Positions 17,261 to 24,513 of a DNA stretch of 55,592 bases are shown here, piece by piece (the first letter of the stretch is position 1; every line of letters begins with the position of its first letter). The notes beneath the pieces are model-generated. The model saw only the letters and a program-made list of their open reading frames with translations, ran no database searches and was not told where the DNA came from. A program made the translations under genes and the position numbers. Source of the DNA: Mycobacterium sp. 852002-50816_SCH5313054-b (GTDB lineage: Bacteria > Actinomycetota > Actinomycetes > Mycobacteriales > Mycobacteriaceae); assembly GCF_001667185.1 (NCBI RefSeq), contig NZ_LZIC01000051.1, forward strand, positions 1 to 55,592. The letters run 5' to 3'.

Positions 17261-17887
17261 TCACGCGCAGCGGCTGCGCAGGGTCGCCACACCCGGGCCG
17301 GCGAGGTCGTCGCAGGCCGCGGCCCGCCCGGTCGTGGCGAGTAACAGCGACAGCAGCGGGCCCTCGACCGCTTCGCCCTGCCCGTGCTGCCAGTCCTGGT
17401 CCGTGGCGCGCAGCGCCAGACCGGCGATGCGGTTCTTGGAGCCGATGAGCATGTTGGAGCCCTTGTAGAAGTCGATCGCCTGGCGGACGGCGTCGGGCGG
17501 GTAGGCGTGCGGGATACCCAGCGGGCGCCGTACGTCGGCACCGTGCACCACCACCTCGCCCAGCCACGAGGTTTTCGGGCCCGGCGGCGCGGATGTCGAG
17601 TTCTGCAACCCCCGGAACTCGGCCAGGGTGGCCCCGGTGTCGGCGCCGCGGTGCTTGGCGATCTGGCCGTTGGCGAAACGGTCGAAGTTGAACCCGGCCT
17701 TGGCCATGTTGAGGAAGAAGGTGGCCGGGTTCAGCGAGGCGGTTGCCGACAGGTGCGCGACGATGTCGCGCACCGTCCAGCCCGCGCACAGCGACGGCGT
17801 CTCCCATTGCGCCGGCGTCAGGCCGGCGAGGTCGGTGGCCAGCGCGCCGCGCTCGGCCGCGATGGTGTCCCAGAGATCAGGCTTCAT
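17261..17887 (-). CDS. Maleylpyruvate isomerase-family (DinB-like, TIGR03083) protein
   Basis: 208 residues. The N-terminal L-A-G-L-T-P-A-Q-W-x-T-P-S-L-C-A-G-W-T-V-R-D-I-V-A-H-L and the mid-protein E-V-V-V-H-G-A-D-V-R-R-P-L-G are hallmarks of the mycothiol-dependent DinB four-helix family; the conserved His/Glu residues would bind a divalent metal. The reaction is unknown, probably a mycothiol-related transfer or isomerisation. It overlaps the end of the SDR gene by 11 bases. As far as I recall there is no counterpart at this point in M. tuberculosis, so this is a lineage-specific insertion. Confidence 0.85.
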   Translation of the reverse strand: MKPDLWDTIAAERGALATDLAGLTPAQWETPSLCAGWTVRDIVAHLSATASLNPATFFLNMAKAGFNFDRFANGQIAKHRGADTGATLAEFRGLQNSTSAPPGPKTSWLGEVVVHGADVRRPLGIPHAYPPDAVRQAIDFYKGSNMLIGSKNRIAGLALRATDQDWQHGQGEAVEGPLLSLLLATTGRAAACDDLAGPGVATLRSRCA

Positions 17888-18767
17888 GGTTGGGCTGGAT
17901 GCTCTGCCGTTGCATAAGGGTATTAACCCAGCGCGGGCCGAACGTGTCCAGAGCCTTGGCCGCGATCGCCATCCGGGGCGCGATCCGCACCGGCCGGGTG
18001 CGCGCCGCGGTGACCATCCACTCGGCGGCCTCCTGCGACGTCAGCGCGGGCATCCCGGCGTAGGCCTTCGTGGGCGCGATCATCGGCGTGGCCACCAGCG
18101 GGTAGTACAGCGTCGTGGAGTGCACGCCCTTGCGGCCCCACTCGGTTTCGATGACCCGGCTCACCGTCGACAGCGCGGCCTTCGACGCGTTGTAGACCGA
18201 GAACAGCGGCGATGCCTCCGACAGCACGCCCCACGTCGAGACGTTGATGATGTGGCCGTCGCCGCGCTCGAGCATCCCGGGCGCCAGCCCGCGGATCAGC
18301 CGCAGCGGCGCGTAATAGTTGAGCACCATGGTCCGCTCGACGTCGTGCCAGCGTTCCAGCGAGTCGGCCAGCGGCCGGCGGATGGACCGGCCGGCGTTGT
18401 TGACCAGGATGTCGATGCCGCCGAGGCGCTTTTCGACGTCGGCCACCAGCGCGTCGACGGCGTCCATGTCCGAGATGTCGCACGGGATGGAGATGGCGGC
18501 GCCGCCGGCCTTGGCGATCCGGTCCGCCAGGGAGTCGAGCAGGTCCTGGCGGCGGGCGACGACGACCACCGTCGCGCCCTCGCGGGCCAGCTGTTCGGCG
18601 CCCGCCTCGCCGATGCCCGACGACGCCCCGGTCAGCAGGATCCGCTTGCCGTCGAGGTCGACCGGTTTGATCGCGGGCCGGTTGACCAGGATTTGCGGCG
18701 CGGCGGGCGGTCGCATGGTCGCCAGCACGAGCTGGTCTCTGATCCTGCCGAGGGGACTCTTGCTCAC
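17877..18767 (-). CDS. Short-chain dehydrogenase/reductase (Rv0547c type)
   Basis: 296 residues, classical SDR with an N-terminal extension of about 40 residues. T-G-A-S-S-G-I-G at 46-53 binds the cofactor; the V-V-A-R-R after the second strand (Arg rather than Asp) suggests NADP. N-N-A-G and the catalytic S...Y-N-A-S-K follow. The N-terminal L-V-L-A-T-M-R-P-P segment suggests peripheral membrane contact. Substrate unknown. It starts 32 bases after menB and is probably cotranscribed with it. Confidence 0.9.
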   Translation of the reverse strand: MSKSPLGRIRDQLVLATMRPPAAPQILVNRPAIKPVDLDGKRILLTGASSGIGEAGAEQLAREGATVVVVARRQDLLDSLADRIAKAGGAAISIPCDISDMDAVDALVADVEKRLGGIDILVNNAGRSIRRPLADSLERWHDVERTMVLNYYAPLRLIRGLAPGMLERGDGHIINVSTWGVLSEASPLFSVYNASKAALSTVSRVIETEWGRKGVHSTTLYYPLVATPMIAPTKAYAGMPALTSQEAAEWMVTAARTRPVRIAPRMAIAAKALDTFGPRWVNTLMQRQSIQPNHEA

Positions 18768-18799
18768 GTGGGGAGTCTAGGCGGGCGCCCGAAGCCGCC

Positions 18800-19702
18800 T
18801 CAGAAGTAGCGCGGGAAGGGGCTCCAGTCCGGCGGCCTCTTCTGCAGGAAGGCGTCGCGGCCCTCCACGGCCTCGTCGGTCATGTACGCCAGCCGGGTGG
18901 CCTCCCCGGCGAACAGCTGCTGGCCCACCAGCCCATCGTCGAGCAGATTGAACGCGAACTTCAGCATGCGCTGCGCCTGAGGGGATTTCGCGTTGATCTC
19001 GGCCGCCCACTGCACGCCGACCCGCTCCAGGTCCGCGTGCGCCACGACCTCGTTGACCGCGCCCATCTGGTGCATCTGCTCGGCGGTGTACTCCCGGCCC
19101 AAAAAGAAGATCTCGCGGGCGAACTTCTGGCCCACCTGCCGGGCCAAATACGCGCTGCCGTAACCGCCGTCGAAGCTGCCGACGTCGGCGTCGGTCTGCT
19201 TGAAGCGCGCGTGCTCAAGGCTGGCCAGGGTCAGATCGCACACCACGTGCAGGCTGTGGCCACCGCCGGCGGCCCAGCCGTTGACCAAACAGATCACCAC
19301 CTTGGGCATGAACCGGATCAGCCGCTGCACCTCGAGGATGTGCAGGCGCCCGGCGCGCGCGGCATCGACGGTGTCCGCGGTGTCTCCGCTGGCGTATTGA
19401 TAGCCGGACCGGCCGCGGATGCGCTGATCGCCGCCGGAGCAAAACGCCCAGCCGCCGTCCTTGGGCGAGGGGCCGTTGCCGGTCAGCAGCACCACACCCA
19501 CGTCGGGCGACATCCGGGCGTGGTCGAGCGCCCGGTACAGCTCGTCGACGGTGTGCGGCCGAAACGCATTGCGCACCTCGGGACGGTTGAACGCCACCCG
19601 CACGGTGGCGTCGTCGACGTGGCGGTGGTAGGTGATGTCGGTCAGGTCGCCGAATCCGTCGACGGGCCGCCAGGCCTGCGCATCAAAGGGGTTGGCACTC
19701 AA
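18800..19702 (-). CDS. menB: 1,4-dihydroxy-2-naphthoyl-CoA synthase MenB
   Basis: Closes the second ring of the naphthoquinone from o-succinylbenzoyl-CoA. 300 residues, crotonase fold: F-C-S-G-G-D-Q-R-I-R-G-R-S-G-Y-Q (oxyanion and active-site loop), G-W-A-A-G-G-G-H-S-L-H, and D-A-D-V-G-S-F-D-G-G-Y-G-S with the catalytic Asp. The body is nearly invariant relative to the known mycobacterial enzyme. No ATG or GTG exists in frame close upstream; TTG 19702 fits, with GGACGGAG about ten bases before it and a TTGA overlap with the stop of the upstream secreted-protein gene. The start therefore differs from the 314-residue M. tuberculosis form. Confidence 0.94.
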   Translation of the reverse strand: MSANPFDAQAWRPVDGFGDLTDITYHRHVDDATVRVAFNRPEVRNAFRPHTVDELYRALDHARMSPDVGVVLLTGNGPSPKDGGWAFCSGGDQRIRGRSGYQYASGDTADTVDAARAGRLHILEVQRLIRFMPKVVICLVNGWAAGGGHSLHVVCDLTLASLEHARFKQTDADVGSFDGGYGSAYLARQVGQKFAREIFFLGREYTAEQMHQMGAVNEVVAHADLERVGVQWAAEINAKSPQAQRMLKFAFNLLDDGLVGQQLFAGEATRLAYMTDEAVEGRDAFLQKRPPDWSPFPRYF

Positions 19703-20397
19703 GGCTGTCGAACTCCGTCCTTGCTGATGGTGAGGTCGCCGCAGCTGATCGTCTGTGCGGAGACCACCACGGGGTCCTGCGCGGAGGTGGCCGTCAGCGT
19801 GTCGGACTGTCCGATGGTAGCCAGCGCGCCGTTGAGGTCGATCTCGGTGCGGCGCACCGTCCACTGGCCGTCCTGGTTCGAGGCCCGCAACCCGACGAGG
19901 TGACGGCCGGGCATCGGCGGGCCCAGGTTGCCGCAGCCGATGCCGGTGCCGTTCTCGCGCAAGTCCTGCAGGTCGAACAGGAACGGGGAGCCCTGGTTGT
20001 CGGAGACCGTCTGCAGCCGGCAGTCGGCGAACACGTACAGGTGCGCGCCGCGGCCGTCGCTGACGATGACCTGGTGCTGCCCGTCCTGCTGGGCATCGAT
20101 TGCCAAGGCGGTCAAGGGGATTGGGCTGGCCGACGGCACCTCCACGCCGGAGTTGGCGCCGCTCGCCGTCGTGATCCCGACGATCCGAGCGGTGCGGCCC
20201 GAGCCGTCGCGAAACGTCCCGACCCACAACGTGTCCGGCTGGCCGTCCCAGTCCAGATCGCTGACCTTGCGCTGGGCCGCGCCGGCCGGGGGAGGCGCGC
20301 CGCCGGGCGCGCAGCCCGTCGTGGCCGACGACCGCGGTGCGAGCACGCCCAGGGAGGCGGCCACGAGCAGGGTCACCACCAGCACCGCGCGCCCCAT
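19699..20397 (-). CDS. Secreted protein with one VCBS/FG-GAP-like motif, unknown function
   Basis: 232 residues. Residues 1-~26 form a signal peptide (M-G-R-A-V-L-V-V-T-L-L-V-A-A-S-L-G-V-L-A-P) ending near S-S-A-T-T-G-C. The mature part has D-L-D-W-D-G-Q-P-D-T-L-W-V-G, a calcium-binding-type VCBS/FG-GAP repeat, and a further Asp/Gly-rich loop. Four cysteines are present (after the signal, C in A-D-C-R-L, G-C-G-N and S-C-G-D), likely two disulphides. It starts 5 bases after the deazaflavin oxidoreductase gene and its stop lies inside the menB start (TTGA). Not at this place in M. tuberculosis as I recall. Confidence 0.8.
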   Translation of the reverse strand: MGRAVLVVTLLVAASLGVLAPRSSATTGCAPGGAPPPAGAAQRKVSDLDWDGQPDTLWVGTFRDGSGRTARIVGITTASGANSGVEVPSASPIPLTALAIDAQQDGQHQVIVSDGRGAHLYVFADCRLQTVSDNQGSPFLFDLQDLRENGTGIGCGNLGPPMPGRHLVGLRASNQDGQWTVRRTEIDLNGALATIGQSDTLTATSAQDPVVVSAQTISCGDLTISKDGVRQP

Positions 20398-20402
20398 CGC
20401 GG

Positions 20403-20858
20403 CTACACCGGGTCCAGTCGGAACACGGCGCAGTGGCCGGCCAGGGCTTCGAATTCCTCGGGCCGGCCGTCGATGACCAATCCGGCGCGCTTCATGAAGC
20501 CGACGCCGGTGGGCACCTCGGTGGGGAAGACACGCAGAATCGGCCGCGCGTCCTCGGGTGACAGTTCCACCATCCGCACCGTGTCGACGTGGCGGCCGCG
20601 GGCGACGGTCGCCTGCCCGGCGGCGCGCGCGTTGGCCACCCAGTCGGCACCGGGAAACCCGGCGACGACGAACTGTTTCCCGTCGACGGTCATCGGGGTC
20701 ACCGGCGTTGAGCGGTCGCGTCCGGACCTGCGCCCCTTGACCGTCAGCGCCACGGGGCTCTCGCCGCCGAAACTCATTCCGAGCCGGGACATCTGGATGA
20801 AGACCTTGTTCGCCGGCTTCAGCCACCACGGCGGCCGGACGGTTTTGGCACTGCCCAC
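20403..20858 (-). CDS. Deazaflavin (F420)-dependent nitroreductase/quinone reductase family protein (Ddn-like)
   Basis: 151 residues. L-T-V-K-G-R-R-S-G-R-D-R-S-T-P-V-T-P, the D-G-K-Q-F-V-V-A-G-F-P-G-A-D-W-V-A-N core and the preceding N-K-V-F-I-Q-M-S-R-L-G helix are typical of the DUF385/Ddn family, split-barrel proteins that use F420H2. Family members reduce quinones including menaquinone, which fits the position two genes from menB, but the substrate is inferred. GTG 20858 places the start 10 bases after the aldo/keto reductase stop; an upstream ATG at 20894 would overlap that gene and is a possible alternative. Confidence 0.82.
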   Translation of the reverse strand: MGSAKTVRPPWWLKPANKVFIQMSRLGMSFGGESPVALTVKGRRSGRDRSTPVTPMTVDGKQFVVAGFPGADWVANARAAGQATVARGRHVDTVRMVELSPEDARPILRVFPTEVPTGVGFMKRAGLVIDGRPEEFEALAGHCAVFRLDPV

Positions 20859-20868
20859 GGCAGCGACG

Positions 20869-21756
20869 TTACCTGTGAAAGGGCTCCGCACCATGCGGCT
20901 GGGGTTCGGTTGTACCGATGGCGTTCAGCCGTTCCAGCGCTTCGGCATCGAGGGTGACGTCCGCCGCGCCCAGGTTTTCCTCGAGGTGCCCGACGGATCG
21001 CGTCCCCGGAATCAGCAGCGTGTTCGGCGCGTGCGCCAGCAGCCACGCCAGGCCCACCTGGGCGCCCGTGACGCCGAGTGCGCCCGCGATCTCGGCCACC
21101 ACCGGCTGGTCGGCGACCTTCGGAAAGCCCGGGAACGACGAGCCCAGCGGGAAGTAGGGCACCCATGCGACGCCCTCGGCGGCGCACAGGTCCAGGGTGG
21201 TTTCCTGCGAGCGTTCCAGCACGCTGTAGGCGTTCTGCACGCAGACGATCCCCGCGGGCAACGCCCGCCGCACCACGTCAACCGGCACGGCGCTGATGCC
21301 GATGGCGCCGATCTTGCCCTCGTCGCGCAGCGCGATCATCTCGGCGAGCTGGTCGTCGACGTCGACGGCCTGGTCGCCCTCGGCGGCTACACCGGGCCCG
21401 AGGTCCATGCGCCGCAGGTTGACCACCGGAATGCGGTCCAGGCCGAGCTGGCGCAGATCGTCTTCGACCGCGGCGCGCAGCTCCGCGGGCTTCTGTGCGG
21501 CGGCCAGGGGGATGGGTTCGGTGCCGGTGTAGCGCGCACCGACCTTGCTGACGATGACGAGCTCGTCCGGGTAGGGCGCCAGCGCCGCCCGGATTCGGCG
21601 GTTGACCTCGCCGGGGCCGTAGAACGACGCGGTGTCGATGTGGTCGACGCCGAGCTCGATCGCGCGCCGCAGCACGCCGACCGCGTCCTCGGGTGTGGCC
21701 TCGAACAGCTGCATCGCGCCGTAGCCGATGCGCGCGACGGTGGGAAAGGTTCTCAT
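20869..21756 (-). CDS. Aldo/keto reductase
   Basis: 295 residues, NADP-dependent oxidoreductase of the AKR (TIM-barrel) family: G-Y-G-A-M-Q-L, then G-V-D-H-I-D-T-A-S-F-Y-G with the catalytic D and Y, V-S-K-V-G with the catalytic K, and a C-terminal I-P-G-T-R-S-V-G-H-L-E-E-N that binds the nucleotide phosphate. ATG 21756 is chosen over GTG 21774 because GGGAG lies five bases upstream. First gene of a minus-strand run reaching through menB, and divergent from a TetR regulator with two operator-like palindromes between them; regulation by that repressor is likely. Confidence 0.92.
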   Translation of the reverse strand: MRTFPTVARIGYGAMQLFEATPEDAVGVLRRAIELGVDHIDTASFYGPGEVNRRIRAALAPYPDELVIVSKVGARYTGTEPIPLAAAQKPAELRAAVEDDLRQLGLDRIPVVNLRRMDLGPGVAAEGDQAVDVDDQLAEMIALRDEGKIGAIGISAVPVDVVRRALPAGIVCVQNAYSVLERSQETTLDLCAAEGVAWVPYFPLGSSFPGFPKVADQPVVAEIAGALGVTGAQVGLAWLLAHAPNTLLIPGTRSVGHLEENLGAADVTLDAEALERLNAIGTTEPQPHGAEPFHR

Positions 21757-21786
21757 GGCGCTCCCGTCTGACACACTGGAAGGAAT

Positions 21787-21838
21787 GCGGAGGACCCTCC
21801 GCTTGTACGCAGCCTAGCAGAAACGGAGGGGCCTCCGC
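21787..21838. promoter_or_regulatory. Two TetR-type operator palindromes in the divergent promoter region
   Basis: GCGGAGGACCCTCCGC at 21787-21802 is a perfect 7-2-7 inverted repeat. CGGAGGGGCCTCCG at 21824-21837 is a 6-2-6 inverted repeat of the same half-site. Their centres are 36 bases apart. The second covers the ribosome binding site of the TetR gene, the first lies close upstream of the aldo/keto reductase start. Same half-site (CGGAGG) in both is strong evidence for one protein binding both. Confidence 0.75.
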
Positions 21839-21839
21839 T

Positions 21840-22388
21840 TTGGCCCAGCCCGGCCGGTCCGACGCGCGCCGCAACCGCGAGAAGCTGCTGGCGGTCGCTA
21901 CCGCGGCGTTCGCCGGCGCGCAGGGGCGACCGGTGTCGCTGGAGTCGATCGCGCGCGACGCCGGCGTCGGGATCGGCACGCTCTACCGCCATTTCCCCAA
22001 CCGGGAGGCCCTCGTCGAGGCGATCTACCGCGCCGAGCTCGCCGAAGTGGCCGCGGCGGCCGAACAGCTGCTCAACCGGCATCCGCCCAGGGCCGCCCTG
22101 CGGCGCTGGATGGATCGTTACGCAAGCTTCGTGGCCGCCAAACGCGAGATGGCCGAGTCGCTACACGCGATCTTCGACTCCGGTGCGATGGAGCCCAGCC
22201 AGACGCGCGACAGCATCGTCGGCGCCGTCGAGATGCTGCTGCGGGCCGGGGCCCGCGACGGCAGTTTGCACCCCGGCGTGCAGGCCGACGACGTGGTGTC
22301 CAGCCTGATCGGCATCTTCCTGGTCAGCGGTTCGCCGGAGCAGACGTGCCGCATGCTGGACCTCTTGGTGGCCGGCGTGTCTCGCTAA
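21840..22388 (+). CDS. TetR/AcrR family transcriptional regulator
   Basis: 182 residues. The N-terminal helix-turn-helix is clear: R-E-K-L-L-A-V-A-T-A-A-F-A, then V-S-L-E-S-I-A-R-D-A-G-V-G-I-G-T-L-Y-R-H-F-P-N-R-E-A-L. The C-terminal ligand domain is all-helical and ends with a short dimerisation helix. TTG 21840 is preferred: it directly precedes the conserved N-terminus, with GGAGG ten bases upstream that is itself part of an operator palindrome. It is divergent from the aldo/keto reductase and probably represses both directions, releasing on an unknown small molecule. Confidence 0.88.
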   Translation: MAQPGRSDARRNREKLLAVATAAFAGAQGRPVSLESIARDAGVGIGTLYRHFPNREALVEAIYRAELAEVAAAAEQLLNRHPPRAALRRWMDRYASFVAAKREMAESLHAIFDSGAMEPSQTRDSIVGAVEMLLRAGARDGSLHPGVQADDVVSSLIGIFLVSGSPEQTCRMLDLLVAGVSR

Positions 22389-22416
22389 CCGGGGTTGGCC
22401 TAGCGACAAGTCGGTA

Positions 22417-24183
22417 CTAGCCGCCTCCGTCGCCGCCGTGACCACCGTTGCCGTTGCCGACGTTGCCCAAGATGGCTCCGCCCCCGCCTCCCCCGCCGAT
22501 GCCGGCGTTGCCGCCGCTGCCGCCCGGGCCGACGCCGATGCCGCCGGGGTTGCCTGCGGTGCCACCGGAGCCGCCGCCGTAGTATGCGCCATTGCCCGAG
22601 ATCTGATAGTTGGCACCGCCGCCGTCCCCGCCGCTGCCACCGAAACCGTCGGTGCCCCCGCCGCCACCACCACCGCCGCCGCCGGAGGCAACGACCGATG
22701 TGGTCACCGAGCCGCCACCGGCGGAGCCGCCGTTGCCGCCGTTACCGCCGTCGAGGATGCCGCCGCCGCTGCCGCCGGTGCCCCCGGTGATGCCGGGGCC
22801 GGTGGCTCCGACGCTGGCGGCCACGCCACCGCCCCCGCCACCGCCGGGACCGCCAGCGGGGCCGACGTGGCTGCCGCCAGAGCCGCCGTCGCCGCCGATG
22901 CCGTCGGCGTAAGCAGTCAAGGAACCCGGATTGATCCCGACCTCACCACCGCCGCCGCCTTTGCCGCCCTCACCGCCGTGGCCGCTGGTGCTGTGGCCGC
23001 CGGCACCGCCGCCGCCACCGCCGCCGCCGGCCAGGGTGCCTTGCGTGACGTTGGTGAGCACACCGCCACCGCCGGCGCCGCCGTTCCCGCCGTTCCCGCC
23101 GTTGCCGCCGATGCTGTTGCCGCCGCTGCCGCCGGAGCCTCCGTTGCCGCCGACGTCACCACTGAGGCCGAAGAGGCCGCCGCCGCCGCCGTTGCCGCCG
23201 TTGCCGCCGTTGCCATCGACGCCGGCGATCGCGCCGGCGCCGCCCGCGCTGCCACCCAGGCCGGCGTTGCCGCCGTTGCCGCCGTTCCCGCCGGCGCCGC
23301 CAAGAAGCGGAGAACCGCCCTGGCCGCCTTGGCCGCCGTCGCCGCCGGCGCCGCCATCGCCGTTGGCGCCCGCATGACCGCCGAACAAGCCCGACAATCC
23401 CTGCGCCTGGCCCCCGACCCCACCCGTACCGCCGTTGCCGCCGTGACCAGCGTTAGTGGCGCTTCCGGCGAGCGCACCAGAGATGCCGGCAGCGCCCCCA
23501 CCGCCTAGCCCACCCACACCGCCGATACCACCCGCACCGCCGCTGCCCCAGATCAGCCCGCCATTGCCGCCTGCCCCGCCGGCTCCGCCGCTGCCACCCG
23601 TGCCGCCGTTGGTGTGGCTGGCTGTCGAGCCCAGTGCGCCGGTGACTCCGGTTCCGCCGGCCCCGCCGTGGCCACCGCTGCCGAAGAGCCAGGCGTTGCC
23701 GCCCCGACCGCCGGGCTGCCCGGGTGCGCCGGACCCGCCGTCACCGCCCGGCCCGAACAACAGCCCGCCCGGCCCACCGGGCTGCCCGGTCCCCGGCGCA
23801 CCGTTGACGCCCTTGCCGATCAACGGCGTCCCCAACAACAGCTCCGTGGGCGCATTGATCACCCCGCGCACGTCTTGCCACGCGGTCTCCAGCGGCGAGA
23901 CGTTCGCCGCCTCGGTGGCCGCATAGGCACCCCCGCCGGCGTCGAGCGTCCGCACGAACTGGTCGTGGAACGCGGTCGCCCGAGCGCTGAGCGCCTGAAA
24001 CGCCTGTCCGTGCGCGGCGAACAGCGACGCCACCGCCGCCGACACTTCGTCTTCGGCGGCCGCGAGCAGGCCTGTGGTCGGGCCCGCCGCCGCTGCGTTC
24101 GCGGAGCTGATGGTTGAACCGATGCCGGCCAGGTCTGTTGCTGCCGCCGCTATGTACTCGGGAACTGCGAGAATGAACGACAC
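22417..24183 (-). CDS. PE_PGRS family protein
   Basis: 588 residues. The PE domain (residues 1-~95) starts [10 protein letters not shown] and ends with the ESX secretion signal Y-A-A-T-E (Y-x-x-x-E). A linker with G-T-P-L-I-G-K-G, like the usual G-R-P-L-I-G, leads into a PGRS region of G-G-x-G-G-x/G-N-G-G repeats that fills residues ~125-588 and ends at a Gly-rich C-terminus without a separate domain. Such proteins are exported by ESX-5 to the cell surface. GTG start with GAAGGAT eight bases upstream. Found here instead of near menA where M. tuberculosis has PE_PGRS6. Confidence 0.93.
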   Translation of the reverse strand: MSFILAVPEYIAAAATDLAGIGSTISSANAAAAGPTTGLLAAAEDEVSAAVASLFAAHGQAFQALSARATAFHDQFVRTLDAGGGAYAATEAANVSPLETAWQDVRGVINAPTELLLGTPLIGKGVNGAPGTGQPGGPGGLLFGPGGDGGSGAPGQPGGRGGNAWLFGSGGHGGAGGTGVTGALGSTASHTNGGTGGSGGAGGAGGNGGLIWGSGGAGGIGGVGGLGGGGAAGISGALAGSATNAGHGGNGGTGGVGGQAQGLSGLFGGHAGANGDGGAGGDGGQGGQGGSPLLGGAGGNGGNGGNAGLGGSAGGAGAIAGVDGNGGNGGNGGGGGLFGLSGDVGGNGGSGGSGGNSIGGNGGNGGNGGAGGGGVLTNVTQGTLAGGGGGGGGAGGHSTSGHGGEGGKGGGGGEVGINPGSLTAYADGIGGDGGSGGSHVGPAGGPGGGGGGGVAASVGATGPGITGGTGGSGGGILDGGNGGNGGSAGGGSVTTSVVASGGGGGGGGGGTDGFGGSGGDGGGANYQISGNGAYYGGGSGGTAGNPGGIGVGPGGSGGNAGIGGGGGGGAILGNVGNGNGGHGGDGGG

Positions 24184-24401
24184 GTGCTGATCCTTCGAAC
24201 TAGTAGCCGTGATGGTTGGGAGTGCGACCGCGATCGGTAGATCGTCGGCCGGTCGGACAGCTCGTTTCGATGTGCCGGCTCCTGGTCTGCGGTGGGGTCG
24301 TCGGTTGGCGGAATGAGACGCGTCCGGGCGGTGTCGCGGCTACAGTGAGAGCCGCATCATGTCCGGATGTGCGGCTGCTGTGGCCGCGGCGGTCCGCCCG
24401 G

Positions 24402-24508
24402 GGCGCGCGTGTGTAGTGTGCGCCGGCGGGGAGGCGCGGTTGATGGGCAATTGGGCCCATCTTTCTGGCAACCGCTACAGACGGCGGGGTCTTGGCAGAA
24501 CGAGGCGG
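24402..24508 (+). repeat. Left inverted-repeat copy in the leader of the LuxR-family gene
   Basis: This ~107-base leader is repeated in reverse orientation at 27163-27282. Exact shared blocks include AGTGTGCGCCGGCGGG (24415-24430) and CGGTTGATGGGCAAT (24437-24451); CTTGGCAGAACGAGGCGG (24491-24508) matches its partner in 16 of 18. It contains a palindrome ATGGGC-N6-GCCCAT (24442-24459). The gap from the PE_PGRS start (24183) to GTG 24514 is 330 bases; apart from this element I see no gene or assignable promoter there. Confidence 0.8.
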
Positions 24509-24513
24509 CGTCG

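Noticed and set aside
22438..23926. Ala/Pro-rich plus-strand frames over the PE_PGRS gene
   Set aside because: Shadows of the GGC-GGN repeat on the opposite strand.
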